A stretch of DNA of 64,000 nucleotides, taken from assembly GCA_000381565.1 (NCBI GenBank), contig KB906725.1, positions 277,727-341,726 on the forward strand. The letters run 5' to 3'. The first letter of the stretch is position 1. Every line of letters starts with the position of its first letter. This document shows positions 33,510-44,319 of the stretch, piece after piece. Source of the stretch: Oxalobacteraceae bacterium AB_14. GTDB lineage: Bacteria > Pseudomonadota > Gammaproteobacteria > Burkholderiales > Burkholderiaceae_D. Below the pieces are notes generated by a model. It was not told the origin of the DNA, searched no databases, and saw only the letters and a list, made by a program, of their open reading frames with translations. Both the position numbers and the translations under genes were made by a program.

Positions 33510-35567
33510 ATGCATATCAACAAAATGACGCTGGCGCTGGTCGGCATAGGGCTCGCCGCTTGTGGCGCCAACGAGCACAACACGGCCGAGGATTTGAACG
33601 TGCTGCCGACATACCTGGGCACCATCAGCAGCAAGACCTACGACGGCGCCACCGACGACTTGCTGACCGCCGGCCTGGGCGCGACCGGCCTGGCCGGCGC
33701 CACGCCGGCATATGCCGATCCGGCCAATCCCACCAGTGCTGAGCTGCGCCGCAACGCCATCTACGCCAACTACCGCGCCGTGCTTGACATCAACGTCAAC
33801 AGCGGCTACGGCACCTTGTACGGCCCGAACGTGGACGCCAAGGGCGCGATCGGATCGGGGCAGGGCATGATCGGCGGCACCGAGTACATCGCCTACTCGG
33901 ACGACGGCACGGGCAACCAGAACGTGACGTTGATGGTGCAGATACCTACCGGCTTCGACATCAACAATCCCTGCATCGTCACCGGCACCTCGAGCGGATC
34001 GCGCGGCGTGTATGGCGCCATCGGCAGCGCCGGCGAATGGGGCCTGAAGAACAACTGCGCCGTGGCCTACGCCGACAAGGGCAGCGGCACCGGCCTCTAC
34101 ACGTTTGACGACGACAGCGTGAACCTGCAAAACGGCGTGCGCGCCACCCGCGCCGCGGCCGGCAAGAACGCCATCTTCGCACCGGCATTGAGCGATGCCG
34201 ACCGCGCCGCGTTCGCCTCGTCGTCGCCGGCGCGCATCGCCTTCAAGCACGCGCACTCGCAGCAGAACCCGGAAAAGGATTGGGGCAAGTTCACTTTGCA
34301 GTCGCTGGAGTTCGCCTTCTACGTGCTCAACGAAAAGTATGGCGTGCTGGCCAAGGACAACAAGAGCCACATTGTGCGCCTGACGCCGAAGAACACGGTG
34401 ACGATCGCCTCCAGCATCTCCAACGGCGCCGGTTCGGCACTGTTGGCTGCGGAACAGGACACCAAGGGCCTGATTGGGGGCGTGGCGGCCACCGAGCCGC
34501 AGGTGCAGCCCAAGGCCGCCACCGGCTACACGGTGCGCCAGGGCGGCGTCGATGTGACGGGGCAGGGCAAGGCGCTGTTCGACTACTCGACCTACGCCGC
34601 GCTGTATCAGCCGTGCATCGCCTCCACCGCTGCCGCGCCGGGACGTTGCACGGCGCTGGCCGCCAAAGGCTTGTTGAGCGGCGCCGATCTGCCGTCGCAA
34701 CAGGCAGACGCCAAGGCCCGCCTGAAGGCTTACGGCTGGCTGCTGGATTCCGACATCCTGCAAGCTGCGCACGCCGGCACCAACATCCTGGTGGCGGTGA
34801 CGTATGCCAATGCCTACGGCAAGTTCTCGGTGGCGGACAAGGTGTGCGGATTCTCGTTCGCCCCCACCGACGCGGCGGGCGTGCCGGTGGCCTACACCGC
34901 TGCGCAAAAGGCCAGCAGCTTTGCCACGCAAAACGGCATCCTGGGCAGCGTGGTCTACGAGAATTCGGCGGGCGGCGCCAAGGCCTACAACTTTGGCGTG
35001 TCACCGAGTAGCACGCTGGCGGACCAGTCGCTGGACGGCTTCCTGTGCCTGCGTTCGCTCGCGACGGGTGTCGATCCGGTCACCGGCGGCGCCCTGAGCG
35101 GGACGCTGGCGGCGCAGAGTGCGCGTGTGAAGGCGGGCATGGCGGAAGTGGCGGCGACCGGCAATCTGCACGGCAAGCCGGCCATCATCGTGCAGGGACG
35201 CAGCGATACGCTGATCCCGGTCAACTTTGCTTCACGTGCGTATCTGGGTTTGAACGCATCGGTGGAGGGGGGGGCGAGCAAGCTGCGTTACATCGAGGTG
35301 ACCAACGCCAACCACTTCGACTCGTTCACCAACGCGCTGCCGGCCAATATCGTGCCGCTGCATGTGTACCTGTTCCGCGCGCTGGATGCGATGCTGGCTA
35401 GCCTGCGCAGCTCGGCGGTGGCCTTGCCGCCGTCGCAGGTGGTGCATACGGTGCCGCGCGCTGATAACACGACGCTGATCACCGTGGCCAACGTGCCGCC
35501 GATCGCCGCCGCGCCCGGCGCCAACGCCATCACGGTCAGCGGCGCCACGATCGATGTGCCGAACTGA
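33510..35567 (+). CDS. D-(-)-3-hydroxybutyrate oligomer hydrolase
   Basis: Splits short 3-hydroxybutyrate oligomers produced during polyhydroxybutyrate breakdown. 685 residues, close to the family's ~690-700. A lipobox (IGLAAC, Cys near 18) suggests a lipoprotein. The lipase-type nucleophile is in CIVTGTSSGSRGVYGAIG (GxSxG), and the long family blocks WGLKNNCAVAYADKGSGTGL, AFKHAHSQQNPEKDWGKF and IVQGRSDTLIPVNFASRAYL are present; His in NANHFDSF completes the triad. Stand-alone gene, with 120 bases and a terminator separating it from livM. Confidence 0.9.
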   Translation: MHINKMTLALVGIGLAACGANEHNTAEDLNVLPTYLGTISSKTYDGATDDLLTAGLGATGLAGATPAYADPANPTSAELRRNAIYANYRAVLDINVNSGYGTLYGPNVDAKGAIGSGQGMIGGTEYIAYSDDGTGNQNVTLMVQIPTGFDINNPCIVTGTSSGSRGVYGAIGSAGEWGLKNNCAVAYADKGSGTGLYTFDDDSVNLQNGVRATRAAAGKNAIFAPALSDADRAAFASSSPARIAFKHAHSQQNPEKDWGKFTLQSLEFAFYVLNEKYGVLAKDNKSHIVRLTPKNTVTIASSISNGAGSALLAAEQDTKGLIGGVAATEPQVQPKAATGYTVRQGGVDVTGQGKALFDYSTYAALYQPCIASTAAAPGRCTALAAKGLLSGADLPSQQADAKARLKAYGWLLDSDILQAAHAGTNILVAVTYANAYGKFSVADKVCGFSFAPTDAAGVPVAYTAAQKASSFATQNGILGSVVYENSAGGAKAYNFGVSPSSTLADQSLDGFLCLRSLATGVDPVTGGALSGTLAAQSARVKAGMAEVAATGNLHGKPAIIVQGRSDTLIPVNFASRAYLGLNASVEGGASKLRYIEVTNANHFDSFTNALPANIVPLHVYLFRALDAMLASLRSSAVALPPSQVVHTVPRADNTTLITVANVPPIAAAPGANAITVSGATIDVPN

Positions 35568-35570
35568 GGT

Positions 35571-36737
35571 CTACAACGCCGCCGCGTAGATCGCCCTCGC
35601 ATCGTCGCGCGTGACGGTGCGGGGGTTATTCCCCAACAAGCGGGTCTGGAGCATGGCATCGTCCGCCAGGCGGTCCAGATCCGTTTCCTTGATCCCCACC
35701 TGCTGCAAGGTCCGCTCTATCCCCGTGATGGTGGCTATTTGTTGCATCGCAACAACCAGCGCCTCCGCCCTCGCCTCGACGCTGCCGCTGGCCTCGGGTA
35801 CGACGATCGCCGCCAGTTCCGCATACAGCGTGGCAGCCTGCGGCGCGTTGAAGCGCAGCACGTGCGGCAATACGAGCGAGTTCGACAGCCCATGCGGCAC
35901 GTGGAATATGCCGCCTATCGGATATGCCAGTGCATGCACCGCCGCCACCGGCGCGTTGGAAAACGCCTGTCCCGCCAACATCGCCCCGAGCAGCATGGCT
36001 TGCCGCGCCGCCAGGTCGCGGCCGTTTTCGCAAGCGCGGATCAGGTTGGCGGACAGCAGGCCCAGCGCCTTGCGCGCAAAGATGTCGGACAGCGGGTTCT
36101 TTTTGTGGCGGCTGGTGTAGGCCTCGATGGCGTGCACCATCGCATCGATGCCGGTCGCGGCGGTGACCATGGGCGGCAAGCCGATGGTCAGTTCGGCGTC
36201 GAGCAATGCCAGATCGGCATAGAGTTGCGGCGCGACGACGCCCATTTTTGTGGTAGTGCCGGTGGTGACGATGGCGATGTTGGTGACCTCCGAACCTGTG
36301 CCGGCGGTGGTCGGAATCTGCACCAACGGCAACCGCGCGCCCTGCACATTGCCGATGCCGTAGATCGCGCCGAGCGGCTGGTCGTTGCCGGCTAGCACTG
36401 CGATCAGCTTGGCGACGTCCATCGAGCTGCCGCCGCCGAGGCCGATGACGAGGTCGGTTCGATGCTTGCGGGCGGCCGCCACGGCGTCCAGCACCACCTG
36501 TTCCGGCGGGTCCGCCACGACCTTGGAGTAAATCTCGACCGCCACCCCGGCGGCGCGCAGGCTGGCGGCCGGAGCCTCGACCAGGCCGGTTGCCAGCAAG
36601 CCGGGATCGGTGACGAGCAGGGCGCGCCTGGCCGCCGGGAAGCGCTGGACGATATGTTCGCCCAACCGCCCGGCTGCGCCGAGTTCGGAAACGATGTGGG
36701 CGACGGTGCTGAAGGCGAACGCTGGGAAGTCGGTCAT
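35571..36737 (-). CDS. iron-containing alcohol dehydrogenase
   Basis: 388 residues of the group III (NAD, Fe2+) alcohol dehydrogenase family. GLGGGSSMDVAKLIAVL is the nucleotide-binding motif; metal ligands are the Asp/His cluster in ATGIDAMVHAIEAYTSRHKK, NAPVAAVHALAYPIGG and 'FHVPHGLSNSLVLPHVLRFN'. Substrate not known; maleylacetate reductase and lactaldehyde/1,3-propanediol types share this pattern. The gene converges with the 3HB-oligomer hydrolase with three bases between the stops. Confidence 0.92.
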   Translation of the reverse strand: MTDFPAFAFSTVAHIVSELGAAGRLGEHIVQRFPAARRALLVTDPGLLATGLVEAPAASLRAAGVAVEIYSKVVADPPEQVVLDAVAAARKHRTDLVIGLGGGSSMDVAKLIAVLAGNDQPLGAIYGIGNVQGARLPLVQIPTTAGTGSEVTNIAIVTTGTTTKMGVVAPQLYADLALLDAELTIGLPPMVTAATGIDAMVHAIEAYTSRHKKNPLSDIFARKALGLLSANLIRACENGRDLAARQAMLLGAMLAGQAFSNAPVAAVHALAYPIGGIFHVPHGLSNSLVLPHVLRFNAPQAATLYAELAAIVVPEASGSVEARAEALVVAMQQIATITGIERTLQQVGIKETDLDRLADDAMLQTRLLGNNPRTVTRDDARAIYAAAL

Positions 36738-36755
36738 GGCGGTTCCAGGGGGAGT

Positions 36756-36771
36756 GGTTTCACGTGAAGCT
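36756..36771 (+). promoter_or_regulatory. degenerate parS-like site
   Basis: GGTTTCACGTGAAGCT keeps the core GTTTCACGTGAA but differs at three positions from parS. It lies upstream of the alcohol dehydrogenase start, about 0.9 kb left of the first perfect parS. Confidence 0.35.
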
Positions 36772-36882
36772 TACCTCATGCGGGGACCTTGTGCCTGCCG
36801 CGGTCCATGCAGGATGCGCATAAGCCGCCCTGAATTTCTTCCGTACAATGTAGTCTTCGCAAGCGTTGAGGATGGCAAGGTG

Positions 36883-37647
36883 ATGGTCGATTATCTGGTG
36901 TTGGGAGTGGCGGCGTTCGCTGCGGGTCTGGTGGACGCGGTGGTCGGGGGCGGGGGACTGATACAGCTGCCGGCGATGTTCTCGGTGTTTCCCAACATGG
37001 CGCCCGCCACGCTGATCGGCACCAACAAGCTGGCCAGCATCTTCGGCACCAGCGTCGCCGCCGTCAGCTATGCGCGCCGGGTCGCCATCGCCTGGTCGGT
37101 CGCCACGCCGGCGGCGCTGTCTGCGCTGGTCTTCGCCTTCCTCGGCGCGTACACGGTGACCAGGGTCTCGGCCGAGTTCATGCGCCTGCTGCTGCCGGTG
37201 GTGCTGGTGGCGGTGGCCATCTATACCTTTGCCAAGAAGGACTTCGGCAGCGTGCACGCGCCGATTCACTCGGGTGCCAGGGAGCAGACGCTGGCGCTGC
37301 TGATCGGCGCCGGCATCGGCTTCTACGACGGCTTCTTCGGTCCCGGCACCGGCAGCTTCCTGGTATTCCTGTTTGTGCGCATTTTTGGCTTCGACTTCCT
37401 CGGCGCCTCGGCCGTCGCCAAGGTCGTCAATGTCGCCTGTAACTTTGCCGCGCTGATCTGGTTCGGCTACAGCGGGCACCTGATCTGGCAATTGGGCGCG
37501 ACGATGGCGGTGGCCCAGATCGCCGGTTCCATCATCGGCTCGCGCATGGCGATGAAGCACGGCAGCGGATTCGTGCGTAAGCTGTTCCTGGTCGTGGTGA
37601 CGATATTGATACTGAAAACTGGCTATGATGCATGGTTGCGGTGGTGA
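36883..37647 (+). CDS. TauE/SafE (TSUP) family permease
   Basis: 254 residues from the ATG at 36883 (GTG one codon upstream possible), about eight membrane segments. The N-terminal motif AGLVDAVVGGGGLIQLPAMF and the internal repeat 'GFYDGFFGPGTGSFLVFLF' define the TSUP family, which exports sulfite, sulfoacetate or related anions. The longer frame to the left lacks similarity and overlaps the divergent gene, so it was not used. Its stop is four bases before the first parS. Confidence 0.9.
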   Translation: MVDYLVLGVAAFAAGLVDAVVGGGGLIQLPAMFSVFPNMAPATLIGTNKLASIFGTSVAAVSYARRVAIAWSVATPAALSALVFAFLGAYTVTRVSAEFMRLLLPVVLVAVAIYTFAKKDFGSVHAPIHSGAREQTLALLIGAGIGFYDGFFGPGTGSFLVFLFVRIFGFDFLGASAVAKVVNVACNFAALIWFGYSGHLIWQLGATMAVAQIAGSIIGSRMAMKHGSGFVRKLFLVVVTILILKTGYDAWLRW

Positions 37648-37650
37648 CAC

Positions 37651-37666
37651 TGTTTCACGTGGAACA
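37651..37666 (+). promoter_or_regulatory. parS: parS site 1
   Basis: TGTTTCACGTGGAACA, a perfect match to the bacterial parS consensus bound by ParB. About 3 kb upstream of parA. Confidence 0.95.
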
Positions 37667-37710
37667 AAAGGAGGGCGCTTGTGGTTGCCAACAAGGGCAA
37701 CGATAAGCGC

Positions 37711-37851
37711 TAATGCCGTTCAGTTAAGGCGGAATTTGCTTCCCGCGAAAGCGGGAATCCATACTGAATTTGCCCAGCTAGCGTTCTATGGGTTCCCCGA
37801 CGGCGGACCGCCGCTTTCGCGGGAACGACGGCGCTTAACTTAACGGCATTA
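37711..37851. repeat. MITE-like palindrome with dispersed-element core, copy 2
   Basis: Outer arms TAATGCCGTTCAGTTAAGGC and its near reverse complement (…CTTAACTTAACGGCATTA) enclose CCCGCGAAAGCGGGAATCC and CGCTTTCGCGGGAACGACG. The inner part is related to the elements at 15575 and 42348; the outer arms are unique to this copy. It lies between the two parS sites. Confidence 0.75.
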
Positions 37852-37873
37852 AATGATAAGCGCCCTTTTTCAA

Positions 37874-37889
37874 TGTTTCACGTGGAACA
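37874..37889 (+). promoter_or_regulatory. parS: parS site 2
   Basis: TGTTTCACGTGGAACA, identical to site 1 and 223 bases from it. Followed by an AT-rich stretch and a TATAAT (37939-37944) that is a likely -10 element for mnmG. Confidence 0.95.
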
Positions 37890-37979
37890 ATCCAACGATA
37901 TTTTTTTGCTTAAAAAAGTCGCAGCTACAAAAAGACTCTATAATCTGACCTTGATCCCTTCGCTTTAACCAATTCCAAC

Positions 37980-39923
37980 ATGCTATTTCCTACAAAATTC
38001 GACGTCATCGTCGTCGGTGGTGGTCACGCCGGCACCGAGGCGGCCCTCGCTTCGGCCCGCATGGGCCAGAAGACCTTGCTGCTCACGCACAACATTGAGA
38101 CGCTGGGCCAGATGTCGTGCAACCCCTCCATCGGCGGCATCGGCAAAGGCCATCTGGTCAAGGAAGTCGACGCCATGGGCGGCGCCATGGCCATCGCCAC
38201 CGATGAGTCCGGCATTCAGTTCCGCATCCTGAACTCGTCCAAGGGCCCTGCCGTGCGCGCCACCCGCGCCCAGGCCGACCGCATCCTGTACAGGCAAGCC
38301 ATCCGTTCGCGCCTGGAAAACCAGCCCAACCTGTGGCTGTTCCAGCAGGCGGTCGACGACCTGATGGTGGAGGGCGACCGCGTGATCGGCGCCGTCACCC
38401 AGATTGGCCTGAAGTTCCTGGCGCCGGCCGTGGTGCTGACCGCCGGCACTTTCCTCGACGGTAAGATCCACGTCGGCCTGCAGAACTACTCGGCCGGCCG
38501 CGCCGGCGATCCGCCGGCGATCTCGCTGTCGGCCCGCCTGAAGGAACTGAAGCTGCCGCAAGGCCGCCTGAAGACCGGCACGCCGCCGCGCATCGACGGC
38601 CGCAGCATCGACTTCTCGCTGATGACCGAACAGCCTGGTGACCTCGATCCGGTGCCGGTGTTCTCGGTGATGGGTAATGCCGCCATGCACCCTGAGCAGA
38701 TGCCGTGCTGGGTCACGCACACCAACACCCAGACCCACGACATCATTCGTGCCGGCCTGGATCGCAGCCCGATGTACACCGGCGTCATCGAAGGCGTCGG
38801 CCCGCGCTACTGCCCGTCGATCGAAGACAAGATCCACCGCTTCTCGTCCAAGGAATCGCACCAGATTTTCCTCGAACCGGAAGGCTTGACGACCAACGAA
38901 TTCTATCCAAACGGCATCTCCACCAGCCTGCCGTTCGACGTGCAGATCGCCCTGGTGCGCTCGATGAAGGGCATGGAAAACGCCCACATCCTGCGTCCCG
39001 GCTACGCCATCGAATACGATTATTTCGACCCGCGCGGCCTCAAGGCTTCGCTGGAAACCAAGGCCGTAGGCGGCCTGTACTTCGCCGGCCAGATCAACGG
39101 CACCACCGGCTACGAAGAAGCTGCGGCGCAGGGCATGCTGGCCGGCATCAACGCCGCGCTGCAAACCCGGGGCCGCGAAGCCTGGACGCCGGCCCGTTCC
39201 GAGGCCTACCTGGGCGTGATGGTCGACGACCTGGTCACGCAAGGCGTGATGGAACCGTACCGCATGTTCACCAGCCGCGCCGAGTATCGCCTGAGCCTGC
39301 GCGAAGACAACGCCGACATGCGCCTGACCGAAATCGGCCGCAAGCTGGGCGTGGTTGGCGATGCGCAGTGGCAGGCATTCGAGACCAAGCGCGAAGCCGT
39401 CGCGCGCGAGCTGGAGCGCCTGCGTTCCACGTGGGTCAATCCGCGCATCCTGGAGGCGGCCGAATCCGAGCGCGTTATCGGCCAGGCGATCGAGCGCGAG
39501 TACTCGCTGGCGAACCTGCTGGCCCGTCCCGGCGTCGACTACGACAAGCTGATGAGCCTGTCCGGCATCGACGGCCGCGAGCTGGCCGGCCCCGGCGTGG
39601 CCGACGGAGCGGTGCGCGAACAGGTGGAAATCCAGCTCAAATATTCGGGCTATATCGACCGCCAGACCAAGGAAGTGGAGCGCCACGAGCACTACGAAAA
39701 CCTGAAATTGCCGGACGGTTTCAGCTATCTGGACATCACCGCGCTGTCGGTGGAAGTGCGCCAGAAGCTGCACGCGCAGCGTCCGGAAACGCTGGGCCAG
39801 GCATCGCGCATTTCCGGCGTGACGCCGGCGGCGATTTCGCTGCTGCTGGTGCACCTGAAGAAGGCCGGTTTCGGCGGATTTGTTGGTCAAGATAATGCTC
39901 AAAAAGATGAGGCTGTTCAATGA
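37980..39923 (+). CDS. mnmG: tRNA uridine-5-carboxymethylaminomethyl modification enzyme
   Basis: With MnmE it modifies U34 of several tRNAs. 647 residues. FAD-binding N-terminus [20 protein letters not shown], then [20 protein letters not shown] and [20 protein letters not shown], all strongly conserved. The C-terminal helical MnmE-binding domain is present ([20 protein letters not shown]). It overlaps rsmG by four bases (ATGA), the standard gidA-gidB arrangement near bacterial origins. Confidence 0.98.
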   Translation: MLFPTKFDVIVVGGGHAGTEAALASARMGQKTLLLTHNIETLGQMSCNPSIGGIGKGHLVKEVDAMGGAMAIATDESGIQFRILNSSKGPAVRATRAQADRILYRQAIRSRLENQPNLWLFQQAVDDLMVEGDRVIGAVTQIGLKFLAPAVVLTAGTFLDGKIHVGLQNYSAGRAGDPPAISLSARLKELKLPQGRLKTGTPPRIDGRSIDFSLMTEQPGDLDPVPVFSVMGNAAMHPEQMPCWVTHTNTQTHDIIRAGLDRSPMYTGVIEGVGPRYCPSIEDKIHRFSSKESHQIFLEPEGLTTNEFYPNGISTSLPFDVQIALVRSMKGMENAHILRPGYAIEYDYFDPRGLKASLETKAVGGLYFAGQINGTTGYEEAAAQGMLAGINAALQTRGREAWTPARSEAYLGVMVDDLVTQGVMEPYRMFTSRAEYRLSLREDNADMRLTEIGRKLGVVGDAQWQAFETKREAVARELERLRSTWVNPRILEAAESERVIGQAIEREYSLANLLARPGVDYDKLMSLSGIDGRELAGPGVADGAVREQVEIQLKYSGYIDRQTKEVERHEHYENLKLPDGFSYLDITALSVEVRQKLHAQRPETLGQASRISGVTPAAISLLLVHLKKAGFGGFVGQDNAQKDEAVQ

Positions 39924-40570
39924 AGGTGTTTGACCGTGTAGCTATTGCGGATGTTTTAAAACAAGGCGTCAACAGTCTGAAGCTGGGCCTCGGCGACGAC
40001 CAGGTGGAGAAATTGCTGGACTACCTGGCGCTGCTGAACAAGTGGAATTCGGTGTACAACCTGACCTCGGTGCGCGATCCGATGCAAATGGTCACCTTGC
40101 ACGTGCTCGATTCGCTGGCGGCGGTGCCTGCCTTCGCCGGCGCGCAGAACGTGCTGGACGTGGGAGCGGGCGGCGGCCTGCCGGGCATGGTGCTGGCGAT
40201 CAGCCGTCCGGACATGAAAGTGTCGATGATCGACACGGTGCACAAGAAGACTGCGTTCCTGAACCAGGTGAAGGCAGAGCTGGGCCTGGCCAACGTGACG
40301 GTGTACACCAAGCGCGTGGAGCAGCTGGAAGTGAAGACCAGGTTCGACGTCATCACCTCGCGGGCTTTTGCCGACCTGTCCGACTTCGTCAACTGGTCGG
40401 GGCACCTGCTGCAAGAGGGCGGGCGATTCATCGCCCTGAAAGGCACGGCGCCGGCAGAGGAGCGCGAGCGACTGCCAGAGCCATGGAAAGTGCAGAAACT
40501 GGAACCCCTAGAAGTGCCGGGGCTGGACGCGGAGCGCCACCTGGTTTTCATCCAAGCCAAAACTAAGTAA
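39920..40570 (+). CDS. rsmG: 16S rRNA (guanine527-N7)-methyltransferase
   Basis: Methylates G527 of 16S rRNA; loss gives low-level streptomycin resistance in other bacteria. 216 residues. The SAM motif [20 protein letters not shown] and the following '[13 protein letters not shown]' and '[13 protein letters not shown]' blocks are diagnostic. Start ATG overlaps the mnmG stop. The 111-base AT-rich gap after it separates the pair from parAB. Confidence 0.97.
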   Translation: MKVFDRVAIADVLKQGVNSLKLGLGDDQVEKLLDYLALLNKWNSVYNLTSVRDPMQMVTLHVLDSLAAVPAFAGAQNVLDVGAGGGLPGMVLAISRPDMKVSMIDTVHKKTAFLNQVKAELGLANVTVYTKRVEQLEVKTRFDVITSRAFADLSDFVNWSGHLLQEGGRFIALKGTAPAEERERLPEPWKVQKLEPLEVPGLDAERHLVFIQAKTK

Positions 40571-40681
40571 ATGATTTATACGATATAAATCGTTTATACA
40601 GTTTATTCTGTATAAATAGTATAAATCGTTTATATCGTTTTAATAGTATAAATAATTAAGAAGCACAACCCAAAGAAATAC
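40571..40681 (+). promoter_or_regulatory. AT-rich iterated region upstream of parA
   Basis: Two identical copies of TATAAATCGTTTATA (40584-40598 and 40620-40634), 36 bases apart, each a near palindrome, with further TATAAAT half-sites at 40611 and near 40648. The whole gap is strikingly AT-rich within a GC-rich genome. It should hold the parAB promoter and could be an operator for ParA-mediated autoregulation. Confidence 0.5.
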
Positions 40682-41452
40682 ATGGCGAAAATTTTTTGCG
40701 TAGCGAATCAAAAGGGTGGCGTCGGCAAGACCACCACGACGGTTAACCTGGCCGCCGGATTGGCAAAGCTGAACCAGCGGGTACTGCTGGTCGACCTGGA
40801 CCCACAGGGCAATGCCACGATGGGCGCAGGCATCAACAAGGCGGGACTGGCCGCATCGACCTACGAGGTGATGCTGGGCGAATCCGACGTGGCCACCGCG
40901 CGCCAGCGTTCGGAGCCGGGCCAGTTCGACGTGCTGCCCTCGAACCGCGAGCTGGCCGGCGCCGAAGTCGAGATGGTCTCGCTGGAGAACCGCGAGCGCC
41001 GCCTGAAGGACGCGCTGGCCCTGGTCGACAAGGAGTACGACTTCATCCTGATCGACTGCCCGCCGGCGTTGTCGATGCTGACCCTGAACGGGCTGTGCGC
41101 CGCGCACGGCGTCATCATCCCGATGCAGTGCGAGTACTACGCATTGGAAGGTTTGTCCGACCTGGTCAACACGATCAAGAAGGTGCACGCCAACCTGAAC
41201 CCTGACCTGAAGATCATCGGCCTGCTGCGCGTGATGTTCGATCCGCGCATGACGCTGTCGCAGCAAGTGTCGGCCCAGCTGGAGCAGCACTTCGGCGACA
41301 AGGTCTTCAAAACCATCATCCCCCGCAACGTACGCCTGGCCGAAGCGCCGTCATACGGCCTGCCGGGCGTCACCTTCGACCCATCCTCCAAGGGTGCGCA
41401 GGCGTATATCGCCTTCGGCGCCGAGATGGTCAAGCGCATCAAGAAAATGTAA
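40682..41452 (+). CDS. parA: chromosome partitioning ATPase ParA (Soj)
   Basis: 256 residues, a chromosomal-type ParA without the N-terminal helix-turn-helix of plasmid ParAs. The deviant Walker A motif is in NQKGGVGKTTTTVNLAAGLA, followed by 'VLLVDLDPQGNATMG' and 'DFILIDCPPALSMLTLNGL'. It forms an ATP-dependent gradient on DNA that moves ParB-parS complexes. parB follows after nine bases. Confidence 0.97.
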   Translation: MAKIFCVANQKGGVGKTTTTVNLAAGLAKLNQRVLLVDLDPQGNATMGAGINKAGLAASTYEVMLGESDVATARQRSEPGQFDVLPSNRELAGAEVEMVSLENRERRLKDALALVDKEYDFILIDCPPALSMLTLNGLCAAHGVIIPMQCEYYALEGLSDLVNTIKKVHANLNPDLKIIGLLRVMFDPRMTLSQQVSAQLEQHFGDKVFKTIIPRNVRLAEAPSYGLPGVTFDPSSKGAQAYIAFGAEMVKRIKKM

Positions 41453-41461
41453 GGCAATCAC

Positions 41462-42349
41462 ATGGCAACCAAAAAACTCAAAGGCCTCGGTCGCGGCCTG
41501 GACGCGCTGCTCGGCGGCGACGGCGACGTCACCACTGCGGACGCCAACACGCCATCCGAACTGCCGGTCACGCAAATGCAGGCCGGCAAGTACCAGCCGC
41601 GTACCCGCATGGACGAGGGCGGTTTGCAGGAGCTGGCCGCGTCGATCAAGTCCCAGGGCATCATGCAGCCCATCCTGGTACGTCCGGTCGGCAGCGACAA
41701 GCTGACCGGCGCCATCAAGTACGAGATCATCGCCGGCGAACGCCGTTTCCGCGCCGCCCAAATCGCCGGCCTGGAAGTGTTGCCGGTGTTGGTGCGCGAC
41801 GTGGACGACCAGGCCGCCGCCGCGATGGCCCTGATCGAAAACATGCAGCGCGAGGATTTGAATCCGCTGGAAGAGGCGCAGGGCATCCATCGCCTGATCA
41901 CCGATTTCAGTTTCACCCACGAGCAGGCGGCCACGGCCGTCGGCCGTTCGCGCAGCGCCGTGTCCAACCTGCTGCGTTTGATGAACCTGGCCAACCCGGT
42001 GCAGACCATGCTGATGGCCGGCGATATCGACATGGGCCATGCGCGCGCTTTGCTGTCGGTCGATGCGGCCACGCAGATCAATCTGGCCAACATGGTCATC
42101 GCCAAACGGTTATCGGTGCGTGAAACTGAAAAGTTGGTGGCAAAAACTATCGAAGATCAAAAAGCCTCGCCGACCGAAGCGCGCCAGAAAGAAAAGTCCG
42201 GCGACATCGTGCGCCTGGAAGAAGAGCTGTCCGACAAGCTGGCCACGCCGGTGGTGTTCAAGATGGGCAGCAAGGGCCGTGGCCAGATGATCATCGACTT
42301 CGCCGACCTCGACATCCTCGACGGCGTCCTCGCCCGCCTGCGCGCCTGA
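41462..42349 (+). CDS. parB: chromosome partitioning protein ParB (Spo0J)
   Basis: 295 residues. The basic N-terminus KKLKGLGRGLDALLGGDGD is the ParA-contacting segment; the CTP-binding/ParB box is in 'YEIIAGERRFRAAQIAGLE' (near 85-102) and 'LIENMQREDLNPLEEAQG'. The helix-turn-helix follows (QAATAVGRSRSAVSNLLRLM). C-terminal dimer domain ends FADLDILDGVLARLRA. Its parS sites lie 3.6-3.8 kb upstream. A dispersed palindrome directly follows the stop. Confidence 0.97.
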   Translation: MATKKLKGLGRGLDALLGGDGDVTTADANTPSELPVTQMQAGKYQPRTRMDEGGLQELAASIKSQGIMQPILVRPVGSDKLTGAIKYEIIAGERRFRAAQIAGLEVLPVLVRDVDDQAAAAMALIENMQREDLNPLEEAQGIHRLITDFSFTHEQAATAVGRSRSAVSNLLRLMNLANPVQTMLMAGDIDMGHARALLSVDAATQINLANMVIAKRLSVRETEKLVAKTIEDQKASPTEARQKEKSGDIVRLEEELSDKLATPVVFKMGSKGRGQMIIDFADLDILDGVLARLRA

Positions 42350-42431
42350 CGTCATTCCCGCGTAGGCGGGAATCCATAGAACGCTGGCTCCGTCAGCTCA
42401 GCATGGACTCCCGCCTGCGCGGCAATGACCG
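42348..42431. repeat. dispersed palindromic element, copy 3
   Basis: CGTCATTCCCGCGTAGGCGG on the left and CTCCCGCCTGCGCGGCAATG on the right, same organisation as the element at 15575-15660. It starts within the parB stop codon, again placed at a gene end. Confidence 0.8.
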
Positions 42432-42558
42432 CTGATTGCTAAACGGTCAACAAAAAACGAAAACGCTTAACTGGCTCCAACTTGGTGCAACCGGCTTCGA
42501 AATGTTTATAAAAGCGTCGCTTTCGTGCACCAATTGCTCTGCTGCGGTGCAGCAATGT

Positions 42559-42588
42559 TTGACGTGATACAGTAAAGACACATATAAT
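42559..42588 (+). promoter_or_regulatory. sigma-70 type promoter of the atp operon
   Basis: TTGACG (42559-42564), an 18-base spacer and TATAAT (42583-42588), 44 bases before the atpI start. Both hexamers are near consensus. Confidence 0.85.
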
Positions 42589-42631
42589 CCCGTGTCTTTG
42601 GGTTTTATCGGCTTTTCAGGGAGCTCGCCAG

Positions 42632-42997
42632 ATGAATGATTCGACGAGTATTTCCAAGCCGGTGTTTAAAGTCGTCGCCCTCCAGTTAGCCATCGCCACT
42701 GGATTCGCCTTGCTCGCCTGGAACTTGGGCGGAGTACTCAAAGCTTGGTCGGCCGCCTATGGCGGAGCAATCGCAGTCATCGGGAGTCTGATGTACGCGA
42801 TGATTGTTGCGGGCGGAACAAATGACGCCAAAAAAGCTTTCCGGTCGCATGTACGCGCCGAAGTTGTAAAAATATTTATCACGGTAGTGCTGTTTGTGTT
42901 GGCACTGGCGCTGTTTCAGTCGGCCTCTTGGTTATGGCTGATCTTGGGTTTCGCGGTGGCAACCTTGGCTTATTGGTTTTCACTGCTCGCAATTTAA
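42632..42997 (+). CDS. atpI: ATP synthase subunit I
   Basis: 121 residues with four membrane segments (about 14-34, 38-60, 75-93, 99-120). AtpI proteins help assemble the c-ring and are not essential for catalysis. Sequence conservation is low, as usual; assignment rests on topology, size and position as first gene of the atp operon. GGGAGC is the ribosome site. Confidence 0.9.
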   Translation: MNDSTSISKPVFKVVALQLAIATGFALLAWNLGGVLKAWSAAYGGAIAVIGSLMYAMIVAGGTNDAKKAFRSHVRAEVVKIFITVVLFVLALALFQSASWLWLILGFAVATLAYWFSLLAI

Positions 42998-44277
<1,280 letters not shown>

Positions 44278-44319
44278 TTCGCTCCCTTCTAGGAGAAACT
44301 TTTAGTTAGGAGCAAAGGT

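Noticed and set aside
37648..37979. oriC directly upstream of mnmG, as in some betaproteobacteria
   Set aside because: This gap has parS sites and a palindromic element but no TTATCCACA-type DnaA boxes or trinucleotide repeats.
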